Shown here: positions 1 to 8,388 of the stretch, in pieces
Layout: each line of letters opens with the position of its first letter
Numbering within the stretch: position 1 is the stretch's first letter
Source: Shinella sp. H4-D48
GTDB taxonomy: Bacteria > Pseudomonadota > Alphaproteobacteria > Rhizobiales > Rhizobiaceae
Assembly: GCF_022637395.1 (NCBI RefSeq)
Contig: NZ_CP093338.1
Coordinates: forward strand, 828,687-892,686
Direction of reading: 5' to 3'
Length of the DNA: 64,000 nt
The notes under the pieces: model-generated
What the model saw: only the letters and a program-made list of their open reading frames with translations
Databases searched by the model: none
What the model was told of the DNA's origin: nothing
Position numbers and translations under genes: made by a program

Positions 1-114
1 GCTCACCGCGCCATGCGTCACGTTCAATTCACGCGCCGCTGCTGAGACGGCGCCCCGACGCGCGGTCGCTTCAAAGGCGCGCAAGGGGTTGAGAGGCGGA
101 AGGCGCGAAGCCAT
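1..114 (-). CDS. LysR-type transcriptional regulator (N-terminus only)
   Basis: This is the first 38 codons of a LysR-family regulator; the rest lies beyond the left edge. The visible peptide begins [16 protein letters not shown] and runs into a winged-helix DNA-binding segment ([14 protein letters not shown]), the pattern of GcvA-like LysR proteins. It diverges from the ureohydrolase/ABC operon starting at 286, the usual position for a LysR regulator of the adjacent operon, so control of that operon is inferred. A short dyad at 128-142 sits just upstream of its start codon. The inducer cannot be read from this fragment. Confidence 0.85.
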   Translation of the reverse strand, partial: MASRLPPLNPLRAFEATARRGAVSAAARELNVTHGAVS

Positions 115-127
115 GGACAACCTGTAT

Positions 128-142
128 GTGAGTTTTTCTCAC
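128..142. promoter_or_regulatory. Possible LysR operator (GTGAG-N5-CTCAC)
   Basis: A perfect dyad with 5-bp arms and a 5-base spacer lies 14 bp upstream of the lysR start and about 145 bp upstream of the ureohydrolase start. Size and position fit an LTTR binding site. Binding itself is inferred. Confidence 0.4.
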
Positions 143-165
143 GAATACCGCTACAACAATGTCAA

Positions 166-195
166 TTGATTTTCCATATGGATTGCCGCGATAAT
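166..195 (+). promoter_or_regulatory. Candidate sigma70 promoter of the ureohydrolase operon
   Basis: TTGATT at 166-171 and GATAAT at 190-195 are separated by 18 bp, about 90 bp upstream of the ureohydrolase start. This is the best -35/-10 pair in the divergent intergenic region; no start-site data are available. Confidence 0.4.
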
Positions 196-285
196 GCTGT
201 CAACGAGGGCAAAGCCCCGGGAACGTTATCAGGCTATCGCGTACCGGCCCCGGACCGCCCGCATCTCAACAGGTGAGGCAGGATC

Positions 286-1338
286 ATGAGCGACACGAAG
301 CTCGACGAGCTCAGGGCTAAATACGGCGAGAGCCACGGCGGCGACATCTTCGACCCCGCTTTCCGCAAGGTCGCGGACAAGATTTTCAACAAGAGCGGCA
401 CGCGTCTGGCGCCCTATGCCGGCGTTCCCACCTTCCTCTCCGCCCCCTACATGCCCGTGGAGGCGGATGCCCCGGATTTCGGCAATCTCCAGGTCGCCAT
501 TACCGGCGTGCCCATGGATCTCGGCGTCACCAACCGCCCGGGTTCGCGCTTCGGGCCCCGCGCCATGCGCGCCATAGAGCGGATCGGCCCCTACAACCAC
601 GTGCTTGATTGCGCGCCGGTGCAGGAGCTTCGCGTGGCGGATATCGGCGACGTGCCGTTCCAGAGCCGCTACCGCCTCGAACTCAGCCACGACGATATCG
701 AGAAGCGCTTCAACCAGATCGTCGATGCCGGAGTCATCCCGCTCGCCGTCGGCGGCGACCACTCGATCACGCATCCGATCATGAAGGCCGTCGGCAAGAG
801 AGAGCCGGTCGGCATGATCCATATCGACGCCCATTGCGACACCGGCGGCCTTTTCGACCAGACGAAGTTCCACCACGGCGGCCCGTTCCGCAACGCCGTA
901 CTCGACGGCGTGCTCGATCCGAAGCGCACCATCCAGATCGGCATCCGCGGCTCATCAGAATATCTGTGGGAGTTCTCCTACGATTCCGGCATGACCGTCA
1001 TTCACGCGGAAGAGGTCACCGGCCTCGGCATCCCCGCCATCATCGAGAAGGCGAAGGCGATCGTCGGCGACGGCCCGACTTACCTCTCGTTCGACATCGA
1101 CAGCCTGGATCCGAGCTTTGCGCCCGGCACCGGCACGCCCGAGATCGGGGGCCTGACGACGCGTGAGGTTCTTGAACTCATCCGCGGCCTCAAGGGCATC
1201 AATCTCGTCGGCGGCGACGTCGTGGAGGTAGCACCGCAATACGACGCGACGACCAACAGCGCCCATGCCGGCGCGCAGGTGCTGTTCGAAATTCTGAGCC
1301 TGATGGTATTCAGCCCTTCCGTGACGGCGAAAGCCTGA
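286..1338 (+). CDS. Ureohydrolase (agmatinase / guanidino-acid hydrolase family)
   Basis: A 350-residue member of the binuclear-manganese arginase/agmatinase family, which releases urea from guanidino compounds. The metal-binding motifs are intact: GGDHS (about 156-160), DAHCD (181-185) and the SFDIDSLDP segment (268-276) followed by GTGTPE. It is longer than SpeB at the N-terminus, like guanidinobutyrase/guanidinopropionase-type enzymes. A GGTGAGG ribosome site precedes the ATG. It is the first gene of an operon with a polyamine-type ABC importer and a nitrilase-family amidase. That fits 4-guanidinobutyrate (guanidinobutyramide to guanidinobutyrate to GABA plus urea) at least as well as agmatine. 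Family assignment is firm; substrate is inferred. Confidence 0.9.
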   Translation: MSDTKLDELRAKYGESHGGDIFDPAFRKVADKIFNKSGTRLAPYAGVPTFLSAPYMPVEADAPDFGNLQVAITGVPMDLGVTNRPGSRFGPRAMRAIERIGPYNHVLDCAPVQELRVADIGDVPFQSRYRLELSHDDIEKRFNQIVDAGVIPLAVGGDHSITHPIMKAVGKREPVGMIHIDAHCDTGGLFDQTKFHHGGPFRNAVLDGVLDPKRTIQIGIRGSSEYLWEFSYDSGMTVIHAEEVTGLGIPAIIEKAKAIVGDGPTYLSFDIDSLDPSFAPGTGTPEIGGLTTREVLELIRGLKGINLVGGDVVEVAPQYDATTNSAHAGAQVLFEILSLMVFSPSVTAKA

Positions 1339-1365
1339 CATACAATAGCAACAACGGGAACATGC

Positions 1366-1385
1366 CGGCCGGTCCAGACCGGCCG
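1366..1385 (+). repeat. GC-rich stem-loop between ureohydrolase and binding protein
   Basis: The arms at 1366-1373 and 1378-1385 pair perfectly (8 bp) around a CCAG loop. No U-tract follows, so it is more likely an mRNA-processing or stability element, or an attenuator, than a full terminator. Confidence 0.45.
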
Positions 1386-1407
1386 ACCTAACAGGAGAAA
1401 GACGACC

Positions 1408-2496
1408 ATGCGTGACATCCTCAAGACCAATGTCAGCCGCCGCGCGGTGCTGGGCGCCGGCGTTGCCGGTGCTTCGCTGCTGGCCATGCCCGCCGTCCTG
1501 CGCGCGCAGGACAAGTCGCTGAAGGTCGGCGTCTACGGCGGCTACTTCAAGGATTCCTTCGACAAGAACATCTTTGCGGATTTCACCAAGGAAACCGGCA
1601 TCGCCGTTGAATCCGTCGCTGAGCCGACGGGCGAGGCATGGCTGGTCCAGCTCGAGCAGGCCGCCAAGGCGGGCCAGGCCCCGGCCGACGTCTCGATGAT
1701 GTCGCAGGTCGCCATGCTCAAGGGCCAGTCCACCGAGCTGTGGGCGCCGCTCGATGTGGCGAAGATCCCGAACGCCTCCAACCTCATCGACCATTTCGTC
1801 AACAAGTACCCGGATGGCCGCATCGCCGGCATCGGCGCCGTCGCCTGGTACATCACGCTCGTGACCAACACGGATGTCTACAAGGAAGCGCCGACCTCGT
1901 GGAATGCGCTGTGGGATCCGGCGAATGCCGACAAGCTCGGCCTGCTTGCGCTCGTTTCCAACTCGTTCCTGCTGGAAGTGACCGCCAAGACCCATTTCGG
2001 CGGCACCAACGCGCTCGACACCGAGGACGGCCTCCTCAAGGCCTTCGAGAAGCTCGCCGAAGTCAAGCCGAACGTACGCCTGTGGTATCGCGACGAGGCC
2101 CAGTTCGAACAGTCGCTGAAGTCGGGCGAAATCCCGATGGGCCAGTATTATCATGACGTGACGGGCCTTGCCGCGGCCGATGGCCAGCCGGTGCGCTCGA
2201 CCTTCCCCAAGGAAGGTGGCATCATGGATTCGGGCTGCTGGGCGCTGTCGCGCGCGTCCGCCAAGGTCGAGGAAGCCCATACCTTCATCAACTACATGAG
2301 CCAGCCGAAGATCCAGGCGCTGCTGTCGCGCAAGGTCGGCACCGCGCCGACCGTCAAGCGCGATCTGCTCGACCTGACGGCGGAGGAGTTCGCCGCCGTG
2401 TCGTCGGACATCGAGCCGATCATTCCGCGCTACGACCTCTACCAGACCAAGTCCGACTGGCTGAACCAGAAGTGGACGGAAATGATCGCCGGCTGA
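1408..2496 (+). CDS. ABC transporter substrate-binding protein, polyamine type (PotD-like)
   Basis: A 362-residue periplasmic binding protein of the spermidine/putrescine (SBP type 2) family. The N-terminus carries a Tat-type signal (SRRAVLG, residues 10-16, then a hydrophobic stretch), so it probably reaches the periplasm already folded. A GGAGAAAG ribosome site lies just before the ATG. It follows the ureohydrolase by 69 bp and precedes ATPase and permease genes, so it should be the receptor of this importer. The ligand is probably a guanidino or polyamine-like cation, judged from gene context only. A strong stem-loop lies immediately 3' of the gene. Confidence 0.9.
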   Translation: MRDILKTNVSRRAVLGAGVAGASLLAMPAVLRAQDKSLKVGVYGGYFKDSFDKNIFADFTKETGIAVESVAEPTGEAWLVQLEQAAKAGQAPADVSMMSQVAMLKGQSTELWAPLDVAKIPNASNLIDHFVNKYPDGRIAGIGAVAWYITLVTNTDVYKEAPTSWNALWDPANADKLGLLALVSNSFLLEVTAKTHFGGTNALDTEDGLLKAFEKLAEVKPNVRLWYRDEAQFEQSLKSGEIPMGQYYHDVTGLAAADGQPVRSTFPKEGGIMDSGCWALSRASAKVEEAHTFINYMSQPKIQALLSRKVGTAPTVKRDLLDLTAEEFAAVSSDIEPIIPRYDLYQTKSDWLNQKWTEMIAG

Positions 2497-2521
2497 TCGC
2501 CCGATCCATCGAAACCTTGCC

Positions 2522-2554
2522 CGGCCGCCAGCGTGAAGCCTATGCTGGCGGCCG
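2522..2554 (+). repeat. 11-bp GC-rich stem-loop after the binding-protein gene
   Basis: Arms 2522-2532 and 2544-2554 are perfectly complementary with an 11-base loop and no U-tract. The position, between the binding-protein gene and the ATPase gene, is that of REP-like elements that stabilise the abundant binding-protein mRNA. Function is inferred. Confidence 0.6.
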
Positions 2555-2589
2555 CGTGCCTTGAACCGAACGCGCCGAGCGGAGAACCA

Positions 2590-3624
2590 ATGTCCGGACT
2601 GACCCTCCAGAACGTCACCAAAGAATTCGGCACGTTTACCGCCGTCAGGAATGTCGAGCTGACGGTGCCGCACGGCACCTTCGTCTGCCTGCTCGGCCCG
2701 TCGGGCTGCGGCAAGACCACGCTGATGCGCATGGTCGCCGGGCTGGACCTTCCCACAAGCGGCTCGATCCGCCTCGGCGACCGCGACATCACCAATGTGC
2801 CCACCCACAAGCGCGACCTCGGTATGGTCTTCCAGTCGCTGGCGCTCTTTCCGCATCTGACGGTCGGTGAGAACATTGCCTACTCGCTGCGCATCCGCGG
2901 TGTCGGCAAGGCCGAACAGAAGAAGCGCGTCGACGAACTTCTCGCCATGATCCACCTGACCGGCTACGCCGACCGCCCGGTCGCCAAGCTCTCCGGCGGC
3001 CAGCGCCAGCGCGTCGCGATCGCCCGCGCGCTCGCCATCTCGCCCAAACTCTTCCTGCTCGACGAGCCGCTCTCGGCGCTCGACGCCAAGCTGCGCGAGG
3101 CCATGCAGGTGGAGCTGCGCCAGCTCCAGCAGCGCCTCGGCATCACCACCATCGTCGTCACGCACGATCAGCGCGAGGCCATGACCATGGCCGATACCGT
3201 GGTCGTGATGAATGGCGGCGAGATCCGGCAGGCCGCGCCCCCGGTTGAAATCTACCGCCGCCCGGCAGATACCTTCGTCGCCGATTTCATCGGCATGACG
3301 AACCTTATCGATTTCAAGGCCGACGGCGCCGGCACGCAGGTTCTGGGCGCCTCGGTTCCCGGCCTCACCATTCCGAACAGCCTGCCATCAGGCATCATCT
3401 CCGTGCGCCCGGAGGATGTGCATCTCACCGCACCCGGTAATGCGCCGATCACGGGCACCGTCACCTTCGTGCGCGATCTCGGGGGCACGATCGAGACCTT
3501 CGTGGAGGCCGCCGGCAAGCAGATCGTCGCCGTCTCCATGCCCAATGCCCGCCCGGACGTTGCCGTCGGGCAGAGCGTCGGCATTGCGCTCAACCCCGAT
3601 GATTGCGTGGTGCTGAAGGCATGA
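2590..3624 (+). CDS. ABC transporter ATP-binding protein (PotA-like)
   Basis: A 344-residue ATPase that powers import by this operon's transporter at the inner face of the cytoplasmic membrane. Walker [10 protein letters not shown] (36-44), signature LSGGQ (134-138) and Walker B KLFLLDEP (153-160) are intact. A C-terminal TOBE/OB-like domain follows, as in PotA and MalK. The ATG at 2590 is chosen because GGAGAA precedes it; an in-frame ATG at 2533 would place the start inside the upstream stem-loop. Its stop overlaps the start of the first permease (ATGA), indicating translational coupling. Confidence 0.92.
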   Translation: MSGLTLQNVTKEFGTFTAVRNVELTVPHGTFVCLLGPSGCGKTTLMRMVAGLDLPTSGSIRLGDRDITNVPTHKRDLGMVFQSLALFPHLTVGENIAYSLRIRGVGKAEQKKRVDELLAMIHLTGYADRPVAKLSGGQRQRVAIARALAISPKLFLLDEPLSALDAKLREAMQVELRQLQQRLGITTIVVTHDQREAMTMADTVVVMNGGEIRQAAPPVEIYRRPADTFVADFIGMTNLIDFKADGAGTQVLGASVPGLTIPNSLPSGIISVRPEDVHLTAPGNAPITGTVTFVRDLGGTIETFVEAAGKQIVAVSMPNARPDVAVGQSVGIALNPDDCVVLKA

Positions 3625-4475
3625 GACGCGAGCCGCCGCAGAAACTCACCGATTACAGCCCGCTCGTCTTTCCGGCCGGCATGCTGATCGTCTTCTTCGT
3701 CGTGCCCTTCGCGACGATGATCGCGGTCTCCTTCTTCAAGCGCAATCCGTCTGGCTTCTACACGCCGGATTTCGTCTTCGACAATTACGCCCGCTTCCTC
3801 AGCCTCTTCTTCGGCAAGGTGCTCGGCTTCTCGTTGATGCTCGCCATTGCGGTCGCCATCTGCTGCGTCGTGCTTGCCGTGCCCTTCACCTATCTCCTGT
3901 CGCGCGCCAGGCGGCGCACGCAGGTGCTCTGGCTCGTTGCTTTGCTGTCGATCCTCTCGCTCTCCGAAGTCATCATCGGCTTTGCCTGGTCGACGCTGTT
4001 TTCTCGCACCGCCGGCATCACCAACCTCTTCGTCATGCTCGGCATCATGGACCAGCCAGTGGCGCTCAATCCGAGCTTCGGCGCCGTGCTGACGGCCATG
4101 ACCTATCAGGCGCTGCCCTATACCGTGCTCGTGCTCTATCCCGCGCTTGTGCGGCTTGATCCGACGCTGACGGAAGCCGCGCGCACGCTCGGCGCCTCGC
4201 CGGTGCGCTCCTTCTTCACTGTCGTCGTTCCGGCGCTGCGCAACACCATCGTCGCCACGCTGATCATGGTCTTCATCTTCGCCCTTGGCTGCTATCTGTT
4301 GCCGCAGATCCTCGGCCGGCCGCAGCACTGGACGCTATCCGTGCTCATCACCGACCAGGCGATCTACCAGTCGAACATGCCGTTCGCCGCTGCCATGGCC
4401 GTGTTCCTTGTGCTTGTCACGCTCGGCCTCGTCGGCCTCACCATTTATGCCGGACGCAAGGGAGAAGCCGCATGA
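3621..4475 (+). CDS. ABC transporter permease (PotB-like)
   Basis: A 284-residue inner-membrane permease of the PotB/PotH type. It has about six hydrophobic segments and a conserved EAA-type loop (EAARTLGASPVRSFFTVVVP) that contacts the ATPase. The start is the ATG overlapping the ATPase stop. It forms the membrane channel with the following permease, to which it is coupled by a second ATGA overlap. Confidence 0.92.
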   Translation: MRREPPQKLTDYSPLVFPAGMLIVFFVVPFATMIAVSFFKRNPSGFYTPDFVFDNYARFLSLFFGKVLGFSLMLAIAVAICCVVLAVPFTYLLSRARRRTQVLWLVALLSILSLSEVIIGFAWSTLFSRTAGITNLFVMLGIMDQPVALNPSFGAVLTAMTYQALPYTVLVLYPALVRLDPTLTEAARTLGASPVRSFFTVVVPALRNTIVATLIMVFIFALGCYLLPQILGRPQHWTLSVLITDQAIYQSNMPFAAAMAVFLVLVTLGLVGLTIYAGRKGEAA

Positions 4476-5275
4476 CCGTGTTTCTTCAGCGTCTTTATTT
4501 TAGCCTGATCGGCCTCTTCCTGGCCCTACCGCTCATCGTGGTCGCGGGTGTCTCCGTCAACGAGAAGCAGGATCTCGCTTTCCCGCCCAAGGGCTTCTCC
4601 TTGGCCTGGTACGCAGAGATCTTCACCAATGTCGAGTGGCGCAACGCGCTGTTCGCGTCGATCACGCTGGCGGCGCTATCGGCGGCCGTTGCGCTTCTCA
4701 TTGCGCTGCCGCTGGCGTGGTTCCTCTGGCGGCGTCATGCGCCCTGGGCCAATATCTTCCAGCTGCTTGGCATTGCACCCTTCACCCTGCCGCCGGTCAT
4801 CACGGCGCTCGGCCTGCTCACCTTCTGGGCGGCGACGGGCTTCTACGGTCAGCCGGCCACGGCCGTGATCAGCCACGCCATCTTCTTCGTGACCCTGCCG
4901 CTGGTGACGCTGTCGCTCGGCTTCTCCTCAATCGACCGCTCGCTGGTCGAAGCCGCCGCGACAATGGGCGCAGACGACCGCACGGTCTTCCGCACCGTCG
5001 TCCTGCCGTTGATCCTGCCCTATCTCGTCTCCGGCTATGCCTTCGCCTTCGTGCTGTCGCTCAATGAATATATCGTCGCCTACATGACCGTCGGCTTCAC
5101 CATGGAGACGCTGCCGATCAAGATCTTCAACGCCCTGCGCTACGGCTATACGCCCACCATGGCCTCGGTCACGATCCTGTTCGTCGCCATCGCGGCCACC
5201 ATATTCGGCCTCGTCGCGCGCTTCGGCGACCTGCCCAAGCTGCTCGGCGCCATGTCGTCGCGCGATCAGGAGTAA
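4472..5275 (+). CDS. ABC transporter permease (PotC-like)
   Basis: A 267-residue second permease of the PotC/PotI type. The EAA loop is visible as VEAAATMGADDRTVFRTVVLP, among about six membrane spans. It overlaps the previous gene by four bases. The ribosome site of the downstream amidase (CAGGAG) lies inside its last codons, so all genes from 2590 on are tightly coupled. Confidence 0.92.
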   Translation: MTVFLQRLYFSLIGLFLALPLIVVAGVSVNEKQDLAFPPKGFSLAWYAEIFTNVEWRNALFASITLAALSAAVALLIALPLAWFLWRRHAPWANIFQLLGIAPFTLPPVITALGLLTFWAATGFYGQPATAVISHAIFFVTLPLVTLSLGFSSIDRSLVEAAATMGADDRTVFRTVVLPLILPYLVSGYAFAFVLSLNEYIVAYMTVGFTMETLPIKIFNALRYGYTPTMASVTILFVAIAATIFGLVARFGDLPKLLGAMSSRDQE

Positions 5276-5279
5276 GAGC

Positions 5280-6062
5280 ATGCGCATCGCCGCCCTTCAG
5301 ATGAAAGCCATCGCCGGCGATATAGAGGCGAACCTGGCCCGCATCGCGGCGGCCGCCGCCGATGCGGCGAAGGGCGGCGCGAGCCTGCTTGTCGTGCCCG
5401 AACTCGCCGTCACCGGCTATGGCGCGGGGGAGGCGTCCTTCTCAGACCTCGCGTCTCCGGCATCCGGCGACACGGTCGCCCGCCTCAGCGCCATCGCGCG
5501 CGAAATGGGTATTGCCATCATCGCCGGCTTTGCAGAACGCGAGGGCACGGCGGTCTATAACAGCGCCGTCTTCACCGATGGCATCGGCACCAATGCCGTC
5601 TACCGCAAGTCCCATCTCTACGGCGAATACGAGCGCGCCGCCTTCAAGCCTGCGACACCCGCCTCCGTCCTTGTCGAGCTTGGCGGGCTGAGGCTCGGCA
5701 TGCTGATCTGCTACGATGTGGAATTCCCCGAGAATGTCCGCCGCCTCGCCCGTGCCGGCGCCGATCTCGTCGTCGTCCCGACCGCCCTGCCGGAGGGCGC
5801 CTCCGGCACCTTCATCGCCAGCCATATGATCCAGGTGCGGGCCTTCGAGAACCAGGTCTTCGTCGCCTATGTCGATCATTGCGATAGTGACGGCCTTTTC
5901 GCCTATGCCGGCCTCTCGCGCATCGCCGCCCCTGACGGCACGCTGCTCGCCGAAGCCCCGGCGCAAGGCGAGGCCCTGCTCTTCGCCGACATCCGCCCCG
6001 CCGACTACGACACCTCCCGCGCCGAAAACACCTATCTGGCGGATCTCGATCGCCCCGTCTGA
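5280..6062 (+). CDS. Carbon-nitrogen hydrolase (nitrilase superfamily amidase)
   Basis: A 260-residue cytoplasmic amidase of the nitrilase superfamily. The Glu-Lys-Cys triad is readable as E41 (VVPELA), K110 (YRKSHLYGEYE) and C144 (ICYDVEFPE). The CYDVEFPE form is shared with aliphatic and N-carbamoyl amidases. It is the last gene of the operon, four bases after the permease. Beside a ureohydrolase, a reasonable role is hydrolysis of a guanidino-amide such as 4-guanidinobutyramide. N-carbamoylputrescine amidase is less likely because no agmatine deiminase is seen here. Class is firm; substrate is inferred. Confidence 0.88.
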   Translation: MRIAALQMKAIAGDIEANLARIAAAAADAAKGGASLLVVPELAVTGYGAGEASFSDLASPASGDTVARLSAIAREMGIAIIAGFAEREGTAVYNSAVFTDGIGTNAVYRKSHLYGEYERAAFKPATPASVLVELGGLRLGMLICYDVEFPENVRRLARAGADLVVVPTALPEGASGTFIASHMIQVRAFENQVFVAYVDHCDSDGLFAYAGLSRIAAPDGTLLAEAPAQGEALLFADIRPADYDTSRAENTYLADLDRPV

Positions 6063-6699
6063 GCGCGTGGCGGCCGGTCCTCGGGGTCGTATCAGGGGAT
6101 CAGATCGCCCGGTACACTCTGATTTCCCTATGAAAAATCTGCGCGAAATCCCCGCGCTGAAAAACCGCGCCTACAATCTTCCCATCCCGCCCTCGGATAC
6201 ACCGCAAGGCGTTGCGGCGAGGCGGGGTCGGCGCGGGGCATGAAGGAAGGACGCAGGACTTCACGCACCGGGTCTGCAGAAAATGGTCTCCCTCCGGAAA
6301 GGGACAAGCGAGGGGCGTCGGACCGCCTTTTCGACAACGCCTTCACCGGACGTGCCTGTGTGGCACACAAGTGGACGGATGCGCCGCGGGGCGTCCGGGG
6401 GATGTTTCCCTGTCGCGCGGCGCAGTGGAAGACGATGCCGACCGGCAGTCATGGCTGCGGCATCGTAAGTCTGAGGGCGTGCATGACCTCGTCTATGGAG
6501 GGGCGCGCCACCGTTCCCACGCACCCCGTCATCGCAGAGAGACCGAAGTCGCAGGCAAAAACCGCCGAACGGGGCGCCGGAAGGTGTCACTTTACTACTT
6601 TCATTCGAGGCAGCTTCCGGCGCCCCGTCCGAATGCTCTTTGAACCCACGGGCGAAACCGCCGCGTGGATACAGTCGTGCCGCCATAACCGGGCCTTCA
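6063..6699. other. 637-bp gene-free region between convergent operons
   Basis: No convincing coding frame, tRNA or known RNA is recognised. Several overlapping open frames exist on both strands, but none has a good start region or a recognisable family. The one clear element is a long hairpin at 6569-6628. The region separates the + strand amidase from the - strand amidohydrolase and may hold terminators or an unannotated small RNA. Confidence 0.6.
6569..6628. terminator. 15-bp inverted repeat, possible bidirectional terminator or structured RNA
   Basis: Arms 6569-6583 and 6614-6628 are perfectly complementary (core GGGGCGCCGGAAG) around a 30-base AT-richer loop. It lies between convergent operons, about 70 bp past the 3' end of the - strand amidohydrolase. 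No U-run follows on either strand, so termination by this element alone is uncertain. Confidence 0.45.
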
Positions 6700-8370
6700 T
6701 CAGGCCTGGTAGGTGATCCGCCCGTCGCAGATCGTGGTCACCGGCCGCACCGTCGCCAGCGCGGCAAAGTCCGTCGCCTCGATATCGGCCGAAAGCACCA
6801 CGATATCAGCGAGATACCCCTTCTTCAGCATGCCCTTGCGGTCTTCCATGAACTCGACCCAGGCGCCGGTCCTCGTATAGGCGGCAAGCGTCTCGTGCAG
6901 CGAAAGCCGTTCGTCCTTCATGCCCTCCTTCCACACCGTGCGCGACATGGCGCACTGGATGGAATGCATCGGATCGAGCGGAGAGACCGGCCAGTCCGTG
7001 GCAAACACGATCGGCGCACCGGCATCGACCAGCGTGCGCCAGGCGAAGGCATAAGGCCAACGGTCCTCGCCGATATACGACATATACGGTTCGAGTGGCA
7101 GGCCGGCGCTGCCCGGCGGATGCGTCGGCTGCATCGAGGCGACCGTGCCCAGTTCCTTGAAGCGGGGGATATCGTCAGGATGGACTACCTCGATGTGCTC
7201 GACGCGGTTGCGGCTGTCGCGCTTGCCATTCGCCTTGATCGCAGCCTCGTATCCGTTCAACACCATGCGCACGGCACCGTCGCCGATGGCATGGACGGCG
7301 ACTGGAAGGCCGAGCTTGTCGGCGGCGATGGCGATGTTGTCGAACTGCTCCTGCGTGAACAGCGGCTCGCCCTTCCAGCCCGGCTGGTGCGCATAGTCAT
7401 CGACGAAGACCGCCGTACCGGATTCCGTCACGCCATCCATGAACAGCTTGACGAAATTCGAACGCAGGCGATCCGTATCGAAGCGCGTCCGCCAGGCGGC
7501 GGCCTTCGTCTCGAGGTCGGACAGCGGCATGAAATTCTTCATGTGGAAGGGCATGCGCACGCGCACCGGCAGGCCCACGGTCTTCTCGATCTCGTCGAGC
7601 ATTTCCAGCTGATAAAGGCTGCCGTCCATGTTCTGCAGCGAGGTAATGCCGAGCGATGCGACATAGGCGAGGCCCTCCTTGAGGATCGCGATATCGCCAG
7701 CACGCTCCTCCTCCGTCACATGCTCTGGATCACCGCCCGTTCCGACGCCGAGCATCTCTCGACCGCCCGTCTCGCCGAGCGCCGAGACCGGGCGGATGGC
7801 GTTGCTTTCGCGCAGCTCGCCGTTGGCCAGCCCGTCCTCGCCCATGACGATCTCGTTGCCTATACCGACATCGCGGCCCTCGAAAATGCCGCCGCCCTTG
7901 AGCGCCAGCGTGTTCGCCCAGGCGGTGTGATGATCGGGCGCGAAGATCAGCACGGCGCGATCCGGCAGGATGCGGTCGAGGTGATGGCGTGTCACGCGTT
8001 CGTCATCGGACAGGATCGTGTAGTCGGCATGCTGGGCGATCAGCAGCGCCCTGTCAGGATATTCGGCGGCATAATCCCGCAAGGCCTTCGCCAGCGCGTC
8101 GAAGCCCTTCACGCCGGCAAGCGAGAGTTCCCGCAGTTCGGCCGAGCCGCCGAAGATATGCATATGCGCTTCGTTGAAGCCCGGCAGGACCGTCGCGCCC
8201 TTGGCGTCGATAACATGCGTGTCGGGGCCGGAAAAAGCATCGATCGCGGCTTCCGAGCCGACCGCGAGGATGCGGTTGCCGGCGACCGCCAAAGCGCTCG
8301 CACGCGGATTGGCGTCGTCCATCGTCAGCACCCGCGCATTGCGGATGATAAAGCTCGCTTCGGCCTGCAT
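6700..8370 (-). CDS. Amidohydrolase family 3 protein (YtcJ-like)
   Basis: A 556-residue metal-dependent amidohydrolase of the YtcJ/YtcJ-like group. It has the N-terminal composite beta-domain and the metal-binding HMH near residues 69-71 (GFNEAHMHIFGG), and later histidines in HAIGDGA and EHIEVVHP. Such enzymes cleave cyclic or linear amides and related C-N bonds in the cytoplasm. It is the last gene of an operon with a beta-lactamase-fold hydrolase and a Pot-like importer, so imported amide-containing compounds are the likely substrates. The substrate cannot be named from sequence. Confidence 0.85.
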   Translation of the reverse strand: MQAEASFIIRNARVLTMDDANPRASALAVAGNRILAVGSEAAIDAFSGPDTHVIDAKGATVLPGFNEAHMHIFGGSAELRELSLAGVKGFDALAKALRDYAAEYPDRALLIAQHADYTILSDDERVTRHHLDRILPDRAVLIFAPDHHTAWANTLALKGGGIFEGRDVGIGNEIVMGEDGLANGELRESNAIRPVSALGETGGREMLGVGTGGDPEHVTEEERAGDIAILKEGLAYVASLGITSLQNMDGSLYQLEMLDEIEKTVGLPVRVRMPFHMKNFMPLSDLETKAAAWRTRFDTDRLRSNFVKLFMDGVTESGTAVFVDDYAHQPGWKGEPLFTQEQFDNIAIAADKLGLPVAVHAIGDGAVRMVLNGYEAAIKANGKRDSRNRVEHIEVVHPDDIPRFKELGTVASMQPTHPPGSAGLPLEPYMSYIGEDRWPYAFAWRTLVDAGAPIVFATDWPVSPLDPMHSIQCAMSRTVWKEGMKDERLSLHETLAAYTRTGAWVEFMEDRKGMLKKGYLADIVVLSADIEATDFAALATVRPVTTICDGRITYQA

Positions 8371-8388
8371 GGAATGCTCCTCGAAGGG

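Noticed and set aside
196..285. Possible guanidine riboswitch before the ureohydrolase gene
   Set aside because: The leader has a small GGGC/GCCC hairpin, but I cannot find the conserved ACGG-containing core of guanidine-I or paired ACGR loops of guanidine-II. A covariance-model search would decide.
955..3165. 736-codon open frame on the - strand across the ureohydrolase and ABC genes
   Set aside because: It is antisense to well-supported genes, is Arg/Gly/Asp rich without family similarity, and reflects high-GC third positions.
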